Shown: piece after piece, positions 1-7,656 of the stretch
Numbering within the stretch: the first letter of the stretch is position 1
Layout: every line of letters begins with the position of its first letter
Source: Limivivens sp034101475
Lineage (GTDB): Bacteria > Bacillota > Clostridia > Lachnospirales > Lachnospiraceae
Length of the DNA stretch: 23,573 bases
Assembly (NCBI GenBank): GCA_034101475.1
Contig: JAXEJQ010000118.1
Span: forward strand, 1 to 23,573
Direction: 5' to 3'
Translations under genes and position numbers: made by a program
The notes under the pieces: model-generated
Told to the model about the DNA's origin: nothing
Seen by the model: the letters and a program-made list of their open reading frames with translations, nothing else
Database searches by the model: none

Positions 1-12
1 TCGCCAAACTAA

Positions 13-105
13 AGAGACTCATCCGTGGGGCTTTTCCTTTGCAAAGATGAGTTAATTGTAAAAGAAAAACTTCGCCAATACAATGACGAAGTTGAAAAAC
101 TATAG
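13..105 (+). pseudogene. possible 3' remnant of a gene (unidentified)
   Basis: Between a stop at 10-12 and a stop at 103-105 one frame reads through about 30 residues containing VGLFLCKDEL and ending in a charged helix-like tail. The VGLFLCK stretch resembles the (P/S)IGL(I/L)LCK motif near the C-terminus of DUF1016/YhcG-type PD-(D/E)XK nucleases, and the tail could be the usual LP-x-EEL ending after an internal loss. There is no start codon with a ribosome site, and the frame is closed by the stop at position 10, so if real it is a decayed tail. The family assignment is a guess. Confidence 0.2.
56..84 (+). promoter_or_regulatory. candidate sigma-A promoter upstream of the AAA-ATPase-like gene
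   Basis: TTGTAA at 56-61 and TACAAT at 79-84 are separated by exactly 17 bases, a good match in spacing and in the -10 box. If used it would leave a leader of about 260 bases before the start at 350, containing two hairpins. The area is AT-rich, so chance matches are likely. Confidence 0.3.
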
Positions 106-112
106 GAAGGCT

Positions 113-131
113 ATCACGCAGCATGCGTGAT
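113..131. repeat. short perfect inverted repeat
   Basis: ATCACGCA (113-120), loop GCA, TGCGTGAT (124-131): an 8 bp perfect stem. No T-run follows on either strand, so it is not a clear terminator. It lies in the non-coding stretch before the ATPase-like gene. Confidence 0.5.
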
Positions 132-223
132 TTGGTTCAAAAATAAAAAAGGAAAAAAGCGGAATTCTTCCCGTAAATAAAGGGTTTTTCCAAGGAAAAA
201 AGCGGAGAAAAGAGGGGTTCCGG

Positions 224-248
224 GGTGGTCCAAACGGGCTACCGTTTT
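224..248 (+). terminator. weak terminator-like hairpin
   Basis: GGTGGTCC (224-231), loop AAAC, GGGCTACC (236-243) can pair over 8 positions with two G-U wobbles, followed by GTTTT. It could end transcription from upstream or be leader structure. Apart from this, the inverted repeat at 113-131, a pair of low-complexity AAGGAAAAAAGCGGA copies (149-163 and 192-206) and the weak promoter, I see nothing in 106-349. Confidence 0.3.
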
Positions 249-349
249 AAAGTATAAGTGCAAAGTCAGAGCTGCCTTCAGAGAGGGGAGCTTTGGTAAC
301 AGCGCATTTCCATTATCTGGAAAGTCTGCAGAAGCAGCAGGAGTTATGT

Positions 350-2044
350 ATGGCAAGAACGGTAGGAATCGGAATACAGAGCTTTGAAAAAGTAAGAGAA
401 AATCAATACTTTTATATTGATAAAACTTCTTTTATAAAGGAATGGTGGGAAAGCGGAGATGATGTGACACTGATTACCCGGCCGCGCCGTTTTGGAAAAA
501 CCCTGAACATGAGTATGGTGGAGGGATTTTTCTCAGTTGATTATGCAGATCGGGGAGATTTGTTTGAGGGACTTGCCGTCTGGGAGGAAGAGAAGTATCG
601 GGAAATTCAGGGAACATATCCGGTGATCAGCCTTTCCTTTGCCTCCGTGAAGGAGAGAGACTATCAGGCAGCAAAATCCAGAATTTGCCAGCTTATTACG
701 GATTTATATATTCAGTATAGTTTTGTAAGAAACTGTGATTGGATGACAGAAGCAGATAAGACTTTTTTTGATTCTGTCCGTACAGATATGCCGGAAGTAG
801 TGGCTACGATTGCTGTTTATAAATTATCAAGTTATCTGTACCGTTATTATGGAAAAAAAGTAATCATCCTGCTGGATGAATATGACACGCCGATGCAGGA
901 AGCTTATGTGGATGGATTCTGGGATGAACTGGTTGGATTTACCAGAAGCATGTTTCATTCCACCTTTAAAACAAATCCCTGGCTGGAACGGGCTATTATG
1001 ACAGGGATTACAAGAGTGAGCAAGGAGTCGGTATTCTCTGACCTGAATAATTTGAAGGTTGTGACGACAACGTCTGATGAATATGCAGATTCTTTCGGTT
1101 TTACAGAGAAAGAAGTGTTTGACGCTCTGGATGAATATGGATTATCCGCGAAAAAGCCGGAAGTGAAATATTGGTATGACGGTTTCATTTTTGGAAAACA
1201 GGAGGATATCTATAATCCCTGGTCTATTTTAAATTATCTGGATACCGGCAGGCTTGCAGCTTATTGGGCCAACACCAGTTCCAATAGTCTGGTGGGAAAA
1301 CTTCTTCGGGAAGGGAACCGAAGGATCAAAGAAAATTTTGAGGCTCTGCTTCAGGGAAAGGCTGTACGGGCGCCGATTGATGAGCAGATCGTATATAATC
1401 AGCTTGATAACGATGAAACTGCGATCTGGAGTCTTCTTCTGGCAAGCGGTTATCTGAAGGTGCTGTCTTATGACCGGGAAGAATTCCTGGAATACGGAGA
1501 AGAGGCGGAATATGAACTCACGCTTACCAACTATGAAGTGGAGCGTATGTTTTCCAATATGGTACGCGGATGGTTTCAGGATTCCAGAGCAGATTATAAT
1601 GATTTTGTGCAGGCCTTACTGCTCGGTGACCGGAAAGCGATGAACGCATATATGAACCGGGTTGCGATGAATACTTTCAGCTATTTTGATACCGGCAAAC
1701 GTCCTTCCGGCGAAGAACTGGAGCGCTTTTATCATGGCTTTGTTCTGGGGCTGATTGTGGATTTGCAGAAGCGATACAGGATTACTTCCAACCGGGAAAG
1801 CGGATTTGGCAGATATGATGTGATGCTGGAGCCGAAGAATCCCGGGATGGACGATGCAATCATACTGGAATTTAAAGTCCATGATCCGGACAGTGAAAAA
1901 ACGATGGAAGATACGGTGCAGGAAGCATTGAATCAAATTGAAGGAAAACAGTATGCGGCACAGCTGATGAGCCGGGGAATTCCAGAGGAGCATATTCGAA
2001 GCTATGGGTTTGCTTTTCGGGGCAAACAGGTACTGATCGGATGA
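350..2044 (+). CDS. AAA-ATPase-like protein with C-terminal PD-(D/E)XK nuclease-like domain
   Basis: This 564-residue protein belongs to the large clostridial/Bacteroidetes family that joins an AAA-ATPase-like domain (PF09820 type) to a PDDEXK_9 domain (DUF1703). The cytoplasmic function is unknown; defence or mobile-element roles have been suggested for relatives. The N-terminal part has the FYIDKT block and a degenerate Walker A, RPRRFGKT, then a hydrophobic strand ending in LLDEYD as Walker B. The C-terminal part shows GRYDVML followed by ILEFKV, the D...ExK core of the nuclease fold. A TTG at 293 would add 19 residues, but ATG 350 is preferred because AGGAG (339-343) lies six bases before it and the family starts near this point. 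Codons are AT-richer than in the sugar genes to the right, and a strong terminator isolates it, so it is probably an independent accessory gene. The family call is firm; the role is not. Confidence 0.88.
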   Translation: MARTVGIGIQSFEKVRENQYFYIDKTSFIKEWWESGDDVTLITRPRRFGKTLNMSMVEGFFSVDYADRGDLFEGLAVWEEEKYREIQGTYPVISLSFASVKERDYQAAKSRICQLITDLYIQYSFVRNCDWMTEADKTFFDSVRTDMPEVVATIAVYKLSSYLYRYYGKKVIILLDEYDTPMQEAYVDGFWDELVGFTRSMFHSTFKTNPWLERAIMTGITRVSKESVFSDLNNLKVVTTTSDEYADSFGFTEKEVFDALDEYGLSAKKPEVKYWYDGFIFGKQEDIYNPWSILNYLDTGRLAAYWANTSSNSLVGKLLREGNRRIKENFEALLQGKAVRAPIDEQIVYNQLDNDETAIWSLLLASGYLKVLSYDREEFLEYGEEAEYELTLTNYEVERMFSNMVRGWFQDSRADYNDFVQALLLGDRKAMNAYMNRVAMNTFSYFDTGKRPSGEELERFYHGFVLGLIVDLQKRYRITSNRESGFGRYDVMLEPKNPGMDDAIILEFKVHDPDSEKTMEDTVQEALNQIEGKQYAAQLMSRGIPEEHIRSYGFAFRGKQVLIG

Positions 2045-2054
2045 AGCATGCGAA

Positions 2055-2086
2055 ACACACAGGAAAAGCAGTCCTGTGTGTTTTTT
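2055..2086 (+). terminator. rho-independent terminator
   Basis: ACACACAGGA (2055-2064), 7-base loop, TCCTGTGTGT (2072-2081): a perfect 10 bp stem running into TTTTTT. It lies 10 bases after the stop of the AAA-ATPase-like gene and separates it from the sugar operon. Confidence 0.93.
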
Positions 2087-2193
2087 ATATAGAGAAAAAA
2101 TGGACTCAAAATTGTGCAGAGTATACAAAAACCGGAAAACCTGAGAAGTAAAAATAGTTTGAAAAGGGAAAGAAATGATTCGATTTTATGGAA

Positions 2194-2236
2194 AATATGC
2201 AAACATATTGACAGGTTATTGGAAGAATGGTAGAGT
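2194..2236 (+). promoter_or_regulatory. promoter of sugar operon A with overlapping dyad
   Basis: A consensus -35 TTGACA (2208-2213) is followed after 17 bases by TAGAGT (2231-2236), a 4/6 match to the -10. A perfect dyad, AATATG-CAAA-CATATT (2194-2209), overlaps the first two bases of the -35, where a repressor or activator could sit. The transcript would carry a leader of about 70 bases, and AAGGAGG (2297-2303) precedes the start at 2315. Confidence 0.65.
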
Positions 2237-2314
2237 AAAATTACTTTGAATGATACATGCGTAATCGTCAAAATGAACAAAGTAACAAAATAATCTAAGG
2301 AGGATGAAACAAAG

Positions 2315-3682
2315 ATGAAGAAAAAGTTATTCGTACTGGTGATGGCAGCCGCTATGATGTCTACCGCAGCGATCCCTGCAATGGCAGAGGAAGCAGCAGT
2401 TACCAACGTGAATGATCCGAACTACGAGTGGCCGGATTATTCCGGAGAAACCTTAAGTTTTATGTGGTGGGGATCTGATACCCGTCATCAGAAAACCATT
2501 GAAGTAATCGAAATGTACGAGAAGCTGACCGGCATCGATATCGAATATGAATATGCAGACGGCGGCAGCTACTGGACCGTATTCCAGGCAAAGATGGCAG
2601 GCAACGAGCTTCCGGATGTATTCCAGATGGGAAATAACTGGGCAACCTACTATGACACCATCGAGCCGCTGAACGCTTATGTTGAGAGCGGAGCCATTGA
2701 CACCAGCGCAATCTCCGATACCATGCTGGCTACCACCACGAATCAGGCAAACGGCGATATCACCGGTATCTCCAATGGTACCAACGCCAGATGCTTTGCT
2801 TACAACCCGGCGATCTTTGACGAGTGCGGCGTAGCTTACCCCACTGAGAACTGGACCTGGGATGATTTCGCAGCAGCATGCCGCGCGATCACTGAGCAGA
2901 CCGGCAACCCGGCTATCACCACCATGGAGTACAACAGCCTGGTATTCAGCGTTGTTACCCAGTGGAAAGAGGGCTACAACTTCTACGCTATGGACGGTTC
3001 TGATTTCGCATTTGAAGGCGACACCGAGCCCATCGCTTACTTTATGAACCTGTACAATGACCTGATGAACGAAGGCTGCATCGGCGACTTTGGTATCCAG
3101 AACGAGATCGGTACCAACGTAGAAGCAGACTGGATCGCTTACGGCGACGCTGCTATGATGATGCTTTCCTCCAACCAGTTCCAGGCACTGAGCAACGCGG
3201 CAGCAGAGAACGGCATCGAGCTTGAGCTCTGCACCATCCCGAGAGTATACGCAGACGGCCAGTCCGGTATGGTTGTTCGTTCTTCTCAGCAGCTGAGCAT
3301 CTACTCTCAGTCTGAAAAGAAAGACATCGCAGCAAACTTCATCAACTTCTTCCAGAACAGCATCGAGGCAAACAAGATCCTGAACTGTGAACGTGGTGTT
3401 TCCATCAACAGCGATGTTCTGGCAGCATTAAAGGAAGACAGCAATCTGACAGACGCTACCACCGCAAAGGTTTATGATCTGATTGACCTGGTAGGCTCTT
3501 TCGAAGACGCTGCAAATTCCAGCCCGGCAGAACCGACTGCAAACGAGGAGATCTCTGATGTTCTGAAGAAAGAATATGCACAGGGTCTCGCAAACGGCAG
3601 CTACGCAGACGGCGAAGAAGCAGCTGAAGCATTCTGGGCAGAGGCACAGGAAATCTGGGCAAAATTCGAAGCACAGGAATAA
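2315..3682 (+). CDS. sugar ABC transporter extracellular solute-binding protein (operon A)
   Basis: A 455-residue family 1 (MalE/UgpB-like) binding protein that captures an oligosaccharide outside the membrane and delivers it to the two permeases just downstream. The first 25 residues are a classic signal peptide (MKKK, hydrophobic core, AMA|EE). No lipobox cysteine is visible, unlike most Gram-positive binding proteins, so the mature protein may be held by the permeases or released. The mature part has the lobe-I start TLSFMWWG, the ELPDVFQM block after the first lobe, and the aromatic-rich middle (tryptophans in ENWTWDD) usual in sugar binders. Codon choice is strikingly biased to C-ending codons (AAC, TAC, ACC, TTC, ATC), pointing to very high expression. 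A hairpin follows the gene and probably lowers expression of the rest of the operon relative to it. The ligand cannot be read from sequence; context suggests a plant cell-wall oligosaccharide. Confidence 0.95.
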   Translation: MKKKLFVLVMAAAMMSTAAIPAMAEEAAVTNVNDPNYEWPDYSGETLSFMWWGSDTRHQKTIEVIEMYEKLTGIDIEYEYADGGSYWTVFQAKMAGNELPDVFQMGNNWATYYDTIEPLNAYVESGAIDTSAISDTMLATTTNQANGDITGISNGTNARCFAYNPAIFDECGVAYPTENWTWDDFAAACRAITEQTGNPAITTMEYNSLVFSVVTQWKEGYNFYAMDGSDFAFEGDTEPIAYFMNLYNDLMNEGCIGDFGIQNEIGTNVEADWIAYGDAAMMMLSSNQFQALSNAAAENGIELELCTIPRVYADGQSGMVVRSSQQLSIYSQSEKKDIAANFINFFQNSIEANKILNCERGVSINSDVLAALKEDSNLTDATTAKVYDLIDLVGSFEDAANSSPAEPTANEEISDVLKKEYAQGLANGSYADGEEAAEAFWAEAQEIWAKFEAQE

Positions 3683-3708
3683 GCCGGATCCGCAAGGTAT
3701 GAAAAGTC

Positions 3709-3743
3709 ACGCTCTGAAGGGATTCCTTCAGAGCGTATTTTTT
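3709..3743 (+). terminator. intra-operon terminator/attenuating hairpin
   Basis: ACGCTCTGAAGG (3709-3720), loop GATT, CCTTCAGAGCGT (3725-3736): a perfect 12 bp stem followed by ATTTTTT. It sits between the binding-protein gene and the permease genes of the same operon. Partial readthrough, or 3'-end protection of the binding-protein mRNA, would give the usual excess of binding protein over permeases. Confidence 0.88.
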
Positions 3744-3758
3744 AAAGGAGGATGACTA

Positions 3759-4667
3759 ATGAAACAAAACAAGAAAGGCTCCCTGCGCGCATTTCTGAAT
3801 AATGACAATACCGTGGGATATATTTTTGCTGCGCCGTTTATCATCGGCTTCTGCTTCCTGACCCTGGTTCCCATGGTTCTTTCCCTGTATTATTCGTTCT
3901 GTAATTACAAGATCGGCGGAAATGCGTCCTGGATCGGCCTGGAAAACTTTCTCAATCTGTTTAAGGACAAAATTTTCGGAAACTCCATTCTGGTAACCCT
4001 GCAGTACGTTCTCATCGGTGTGCCGCTGAAGCTGGTATTCGCGCTGTTTATCGCCATGCTGCTGACAAGACCCACCAAGCTTCAGGGTGTATACCGTGCG
4101 ATTTATTATATTCCGTCTCTGATCGGTGGTTCCGTAGCCGTTGCGCTGGTATGGAAACAGCTCTTCGGAAGCCGCGGACCCATTGTAAGTATGATCAAGG
4201 GTCTGGGTGCCACCGGATTCAATTTCTTCGGAAGCACCACCTGGGCATTTATTCCGCTGGTAATCTGCAACGCCTGGCAGTTCGGTTCTTCCATGCTGAT
4301 CTTCGCTTCCGGCCTGAAACAGATTCCCACGGACTATTATGAGGCAGCCGAGATTGACGGCGCCGGTGCCGTGAAGCGTTTCTTCAAGATCACGCTTCCC
4401 TGCCTGTCCCCGATGATTCTGTTCAACCTGCTGATGCAGCTGATTTCCGGTTTCATGACCTTTACCCAGGCTCAGATTATCACCCAGGGCGGTCCGAACC
4501 ATGCGACAGAATACGTTTCCCTGTTTATCTTTACCGAAGGCTTCTCCTATGGTCATATGGGTTATGCCTGTGCCGCTTCCTGGATCATCCTGATCATTAT
4601 GGCGACCGTGACCGGCATTATCTTCAAGACATCCAAGACCTGGGTATTTTATGAAGCAGATGAATGA
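3759..4667 (+). CDS. sugar ABC transporter permease, MalF/UgpA type (operon A)
   Basis: A 302-residue integral membrane protein, one half of the translocation channel of the operon A importer. After a short cytoplasmic N-terminus (KKGSLRAFLNN) there is a first membrane helix (YIFAAPFIIGFCFLTLVPMV), then five more hydrophobic segments. The EAA loop that docks the ATPase lies at about residue 195 (EAAEIDGAGA...LP). Length and layout match UgpA/MsmF-type permeases. AAAGGAGG (3744-3751) comes right after the intra-operon hairpin, giving independent strong translation. No ATPase gene is present in the operon, so a shared MsmX-type ATPase encoded elsewhere is expected to bind the EAA loop. Confidence 0.94.
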   Translation: MKQNKKGSLRAFLNNDNTVGYIFAAPFIIGFCFLTLVPMVLSLYYSFCNYKIGGNASWIGLENFLNLFKDKIFGNSILVTLQYVLIGVPLKLVFALFIAMLLTRPTKLQGVYRAIYYIPSLIGGSVAVALVWKQLFGSRGPIVSMIKGLGATGFNFFGSTTWAFIPLVICNAWQFGSSMLIFASGLKQIPTDYYEAAEIDGAGAVKRFFKITLPCLSPMILFNLLMQLISGFMTFTQAQIITQGGPNHATEYVSLFIFTEGFSYGHMGYACAASWIILIIMATVTGIIFKTSKTWVFYEADE

Positions 4668-4686
4668 TGAATAAGGAGGCTGCAGG

Positions 4687-5526
4687 ATGAGAACAAAGAA
4701 AAAAATTGGAACCATCTGCTATCATGCATTTGTTGTTGCATTTGGTTTATTGATGATTTATCCGGTAATCTGGATGATTTTAAGCTCTTTCAAAATGAAG
4801 AGTGAAATTCTGGGAAATAACGCACCGTTCTTCCCCACAAAATGGGTATTTGAAAACTATACAAACGGCTGGAAGGGTGCCGGGGAATATACCTTTGCCA
4901 CTTATTTTAAGAACTCCATTATTATTTCCGTTCTGGCTACGCTGGGTACGGTGGTCAGCTCTGCGATGGTTGCCTACGCACTGGCACGTGTGAAATTCAG
5001 GGGCAGAAAATTCTGGTTCACCTGTATGATTATGACCATGCTTCTCCCGGGCCAGGTACTGATGATTCCGCAGTATATTATCTGGAATAACCTGCACGCG
5101 GTAGGTACGTTTATCCCCATGATCCTGCCGAAATTCCTGGGTGTTCCCTTCTTCATTTACATGATGATGCAGTTTATCAAGGGACTTCCAAAGGAGCTGG
5201 ACGAGGCGGCCATGATTGACGGCTGCAACCGTTACCAGATTTTCTCCAGGGTGATCCTGCCGCTGCTGGGACCGTCCATTATTACCACCATTGTTATTCA
5301 GTTCTACTGGGTATGGGACGACTATATGGGTCCGCTGCTTTACCTCACCAAGCCGGGACTGTATACGGTTTCCTTCGCCATTAAGAATTTTGCCGATGTT
5401 CAGGGTACCAACTTCGGACCGATGTTCGCCATGTCCACGCTGTCCCTGATTCCGGTATTCCTGCTGTTCCTGTTCTTTAACCGTTACCTGATGGACGGTG
5501 TTACCGCAGGAAGTGTGAAGGGTTAA
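4687..5526 (+). CDS. sugar ABC transporter permease, MalG/UgpE type (operon A)
   Basis: A 279-residue partner permease that pairs with the preceding MalF-type subunit. It begins with a positively charged MRTKKK segment and a first helix (FVVAFGLLMIYPVIWMILSS), carries the family sequence SSFK after it, and has the EAA loop from residue 173 (EAAMIDGC) followed by ILPLLGP. It ends with DGVTAGSVKG, the standard C-terminus of MalG/LacG permeases. It starts 19 bases after the previous stop with AAGGAGG upstream and ends 20 bases before the next gene, so it is clearly co-transcribed. Confidence 0.94.
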   Translation: MRTKKKIGTICYHAFVVAFGLLMIYPVIWMILSSFKMKSEILGNNAPFFPTKWVFENYTNGWKGAGEYTFATYFKNSIIISVLATLGTVVSSAMVAYALARVKFRGRKFWFTCMIMTMLLPGQVLMIPQYIIWNNLHAVGTFIPMILPKFLGVPFFIYMMMQFIKGLPKELDEAAMIDGCNRYQIFSRVILPLLGPSIITTIVIQFYWVWDDYMGPLLYLTKPGLYTVSFAIKNFADVQGTNFGPMFAMSTLSLIPVFLLFLFFNRYLMDGVTAGSVKG

Positions 5527-5546
5527 CGAGAAGACAGGAGAAAATC

Positions 5547-7610
5547 ATGATTGACAGAAAAGAACTTCTGGAACGAAATAATCCCCGGCTTACGGCCTGG
5601 GAGGCGGAGAGCCCCCTGACCGTGGGAAACGGAGAGCTGGCTTTTACGGCAGATATTACCGGTCTTCAGACTTTTTATGAGGAACAGAAGGAAGTTTTTG
5701 TGCCGCTCTGTACCATGAGCCAGTGGGGCTGGCACAGCGCTCCGGCGGGAGAAAACCGGGACCGCTGGTACCGGCCGGAGGATGTGCGGAAAACCCCCTA
5801 TGAGAGTGTGAAGGGAACCAGGTATTACGCTTCCGAGGTACAGCCCGGAAATGAAGAAATTTACCACTGGCTCCGGGAAAATCCCCACCGGCTGAATCTG
5901 GCCCGGGTAGGTTTTCTCTGGGAAGGAAAAGCGATCCATCCGGATCAGATTTCGGATGCCGGTCAGGTTCTGGAGCTGTATGGAGGAATTCTGAGAAGTC
6001 ATTTTACCATTGACGGCTGTCCGGTGGAGACGGAAACGGTCTGTGCCGGGAAGGGAGACGTACTGGGCTTTTCCATTCATTCCCGGGCCCTTGGGGACGG
6101 GAGACTGACGGTGCTGCTGGCCTTCCCCTACGGGAGCAGGGACATCACCGCATCGGACTGGGAACACGATCTCTGGCATGAGACCGGCGTCGAAGTTCAG
6201 GAAGAAAATCAGAAAACACAGATGCGCTTTTTCCGGACGCTGGACCGGGATTCCTATCAGGCACGTCTGACCTGTGAGACCCGGGTTTTGGTGACTCAGA
6301 TCCAAAAGCACGCCTGGAATGTGGCTGCCAAAGGAGAAGAGCTGACCTTTACCCTGGCCTTTGCTCCGGGGGAGGAACCGGCAGTCCTGGATTTTGCGGG
6401 AACGGTGTCCGAAAGCCGGGAGCGGTGGGCACATTTCTGGGATACCTGCGGCGTGATGGACCTTCATGAATCGGAGGATCCCAGAGCCGCTGAGCTGGAG
6501 CGCAGAATCGTGCTTTCTCAGTATCTGCTGGCACTGCAGTCCCTGGGTTCCGTACCGCCTCAGGAAACGGGCCTTACCTGCAACAGCTGGTATGGGAAAT
6601 TTCACCTGGAGATGTATCCCTGGCACTGCGCCTGGGCACCTCTGTGGAATAAGCCGGGGATGCTGAAGGGGAGCCTGAACTGGTATAAGGAGCATCTGCC
6701 CCAGGCCAGGGCCAATGCGGCCTGCAATGGCTACAGGGGCGCCAGGTGGCCGAAAATGGTGGATGCGGATGGTATCGACAGTCCTTCCTCCATTGCCACC
6801 CTTCTGATCTGGCAGCAGCCCCATATTCTCTGGATGCTGTCTCTGGTATACGCACAGACGAAGGAGGACAGCCTGCTGGAGGATTTCTGGGAGGTTATTC
6901 AGGAAACGGCCCGGTTTATGTGTGACTTTACGGCTTATGATCCGCAGAAGGGCTGCTATGACCTGCCTGCGCCGCTGATTCCGGCTCAGGAGGAGCACGA
7001 TCCCCGGACCACGAAAAATCCCACTTATGAGCTGGAATACTGGGGCTTTGCCCTGGAGACCGCGGCAGACTGGGCGGACCATCTGGGGAAGGACAGCGAA
7101 AACTGGCGGGAGATTGCCGGACATATGGCGCCTCCGCCCCAAAAGGACGGGCTATATCTGGCCTGTGAGACCTGCCCGGAGACCTTTACCCGGTTTAACA
7201 AGGATCATCCGTCCATGACGGCAGCCTTTGGCCTTCTTCCTGGAAAACGGATTGAGCCGGACAAGATGAGAGCAACCCTGAAAAAGGTTCTGGAATGCTG
7301 GGATTACACCACCATGTGGGGATGGGATTTTGCCATGCTTGCCATGACGGCGGTGCGCCTTGGGGATCCGGAGACGGCCATTGAGATCCTGCTGAAGGAT
7401 ACGCCGAAGAATTCCTACGTCACCAGCGGAAATAATTATCAGCGGATGCGGACGGATCTGCCCCTTTATCTGCCGGGCAACGGTTCGCTGCTGCTGGCGG
7501 CAGCCATGATGGCAGCCGGATATGAGGGCTGTGAAGAGACGTTTCCGGGCTTCCCGAAAAACGGAAAATGGAAGGTAATGTTTGAGAATATCGCGCCATT
7601 CCCTTATTAG
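5547..7610 (+). CDS. putative six-hairpin ((alpha/alpha)6-barrel) glycosidase, family not identified
   Basis: A 687-residue protein with no signal peptide, so cytoplasmic. The first roughly 280 residues look like a beta-sandwich with the GNGELAFTADITGLQTF opening seen in GH65/GH95-like enzymes (a start resembling NPR...GNG). The rest is helical and rich in Trp/Glu patches typical of (alpha/alpha)6 barrels: NSWYGKFHLEMYPWH (Trp348, Glu355), SPSSIATLLIWQQPH, and PTYELEYWGF (Glu495, Glu497). These glutamates are the best candidates for catalytic acids. I cannot place it in a numbered CAZy family. It follows the importer genes by 20 bases (AGGAG before ATG 5547) and is followed by a GH43 gene, so it probably trims an imported oligosaccharide; substrate unknown. 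A phosphorylase activity, as in GH65/GH94, cannot be excluded. Confidence 0.75.
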   Translation: MIDRKELLERNNPRLTAWEAESPLTVGNGELAFTADITGLQTFYEEQKEVFVPLCTMSQWGWHSAPAGENRDRWYRPEDVRKTPYESVKGTRYYASEVQPGNEEIYHWLRENPHRLNLARVGFLWEGKAIHPDQISDAGQVLELYGGILRSHFTIDGCPVETETVCAGKGDVLGFSIHSRALGDGRLTVLLAFPYGSRDITASDWEHDLWHETGVEVQEENQKTQMRFFRTLDRDSYQARLTCETRVLVTQIQKHAWNVAAKGEELTFTLAFAPGEEPAVLDFAGTVSESRERWAHFWDTCGVMDLHESEDPRAAELERRIVLSQYLLALQSLGSVPPQETGLTCNSWYGKFHLEMYPWHCAWAPLWNKPGMLKGSLNWYKEHLPQARANAACNGYRGARWPKMVDADGIDSPSSIATLLIWQQPHILWMLSLVYAQTKEDSLLEDFWEVIQETARFMCDFTAYDPQKGCYDLPAPLIPAQEEHDPRTTKNPTYELEYWGFALETAADWADHLGKDSENWREIAGHMAPPPQKDGLYLACETCPETFTRFNKDHPSMTAAFGLLPGKRIEPDKMRATLKKVLECWDYTTMWGWDFAMLAMTAVRLGDPETAIEILLKDTPKNSYVTSGNNYQRMRTDLPLYLPGNGSLLLAAAMMAAGYEGCEETFPGFPKNGKWKVMFENIAPFPY

Positions 7611-7656
7611 AAGAGGAAAAGGCGCAGAGAACTGTTTCGACAGAAGGAGGAAGAAC

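Noticed and set aside
149..206. Two copies of AAGGAAAAAAGCGGA 43 bases apart as a possible repeat element
   Set aside because: Purine-rich low-complexity sequence with only two copies; no array, so neither CRISPR nor an attachment site can be argued.
221..243. GGGTGG-like stretch suggesting a T-box or other riboswitch leader
   Set aside because: The conserved T-box bulge and specifier structures are absent and no amino-acid gene follows; only a plain 8 bp hairpin is supported.
2100..2314. Catabolite-control (cre) site before the sugar operons
   Set aside because: No sequence close to TGWAANCGNTNWCA was found here or in the regions 10117-10314 and 15091-15312.
5523..7142. 539-residue open frame on the minus strand opposite the six-hairpin gene
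   Set aside because: Pro/Arg/Gly-rich composition without motifs; the plus-strand frame has operon context, a ribosome site and enzyme-like sequence.
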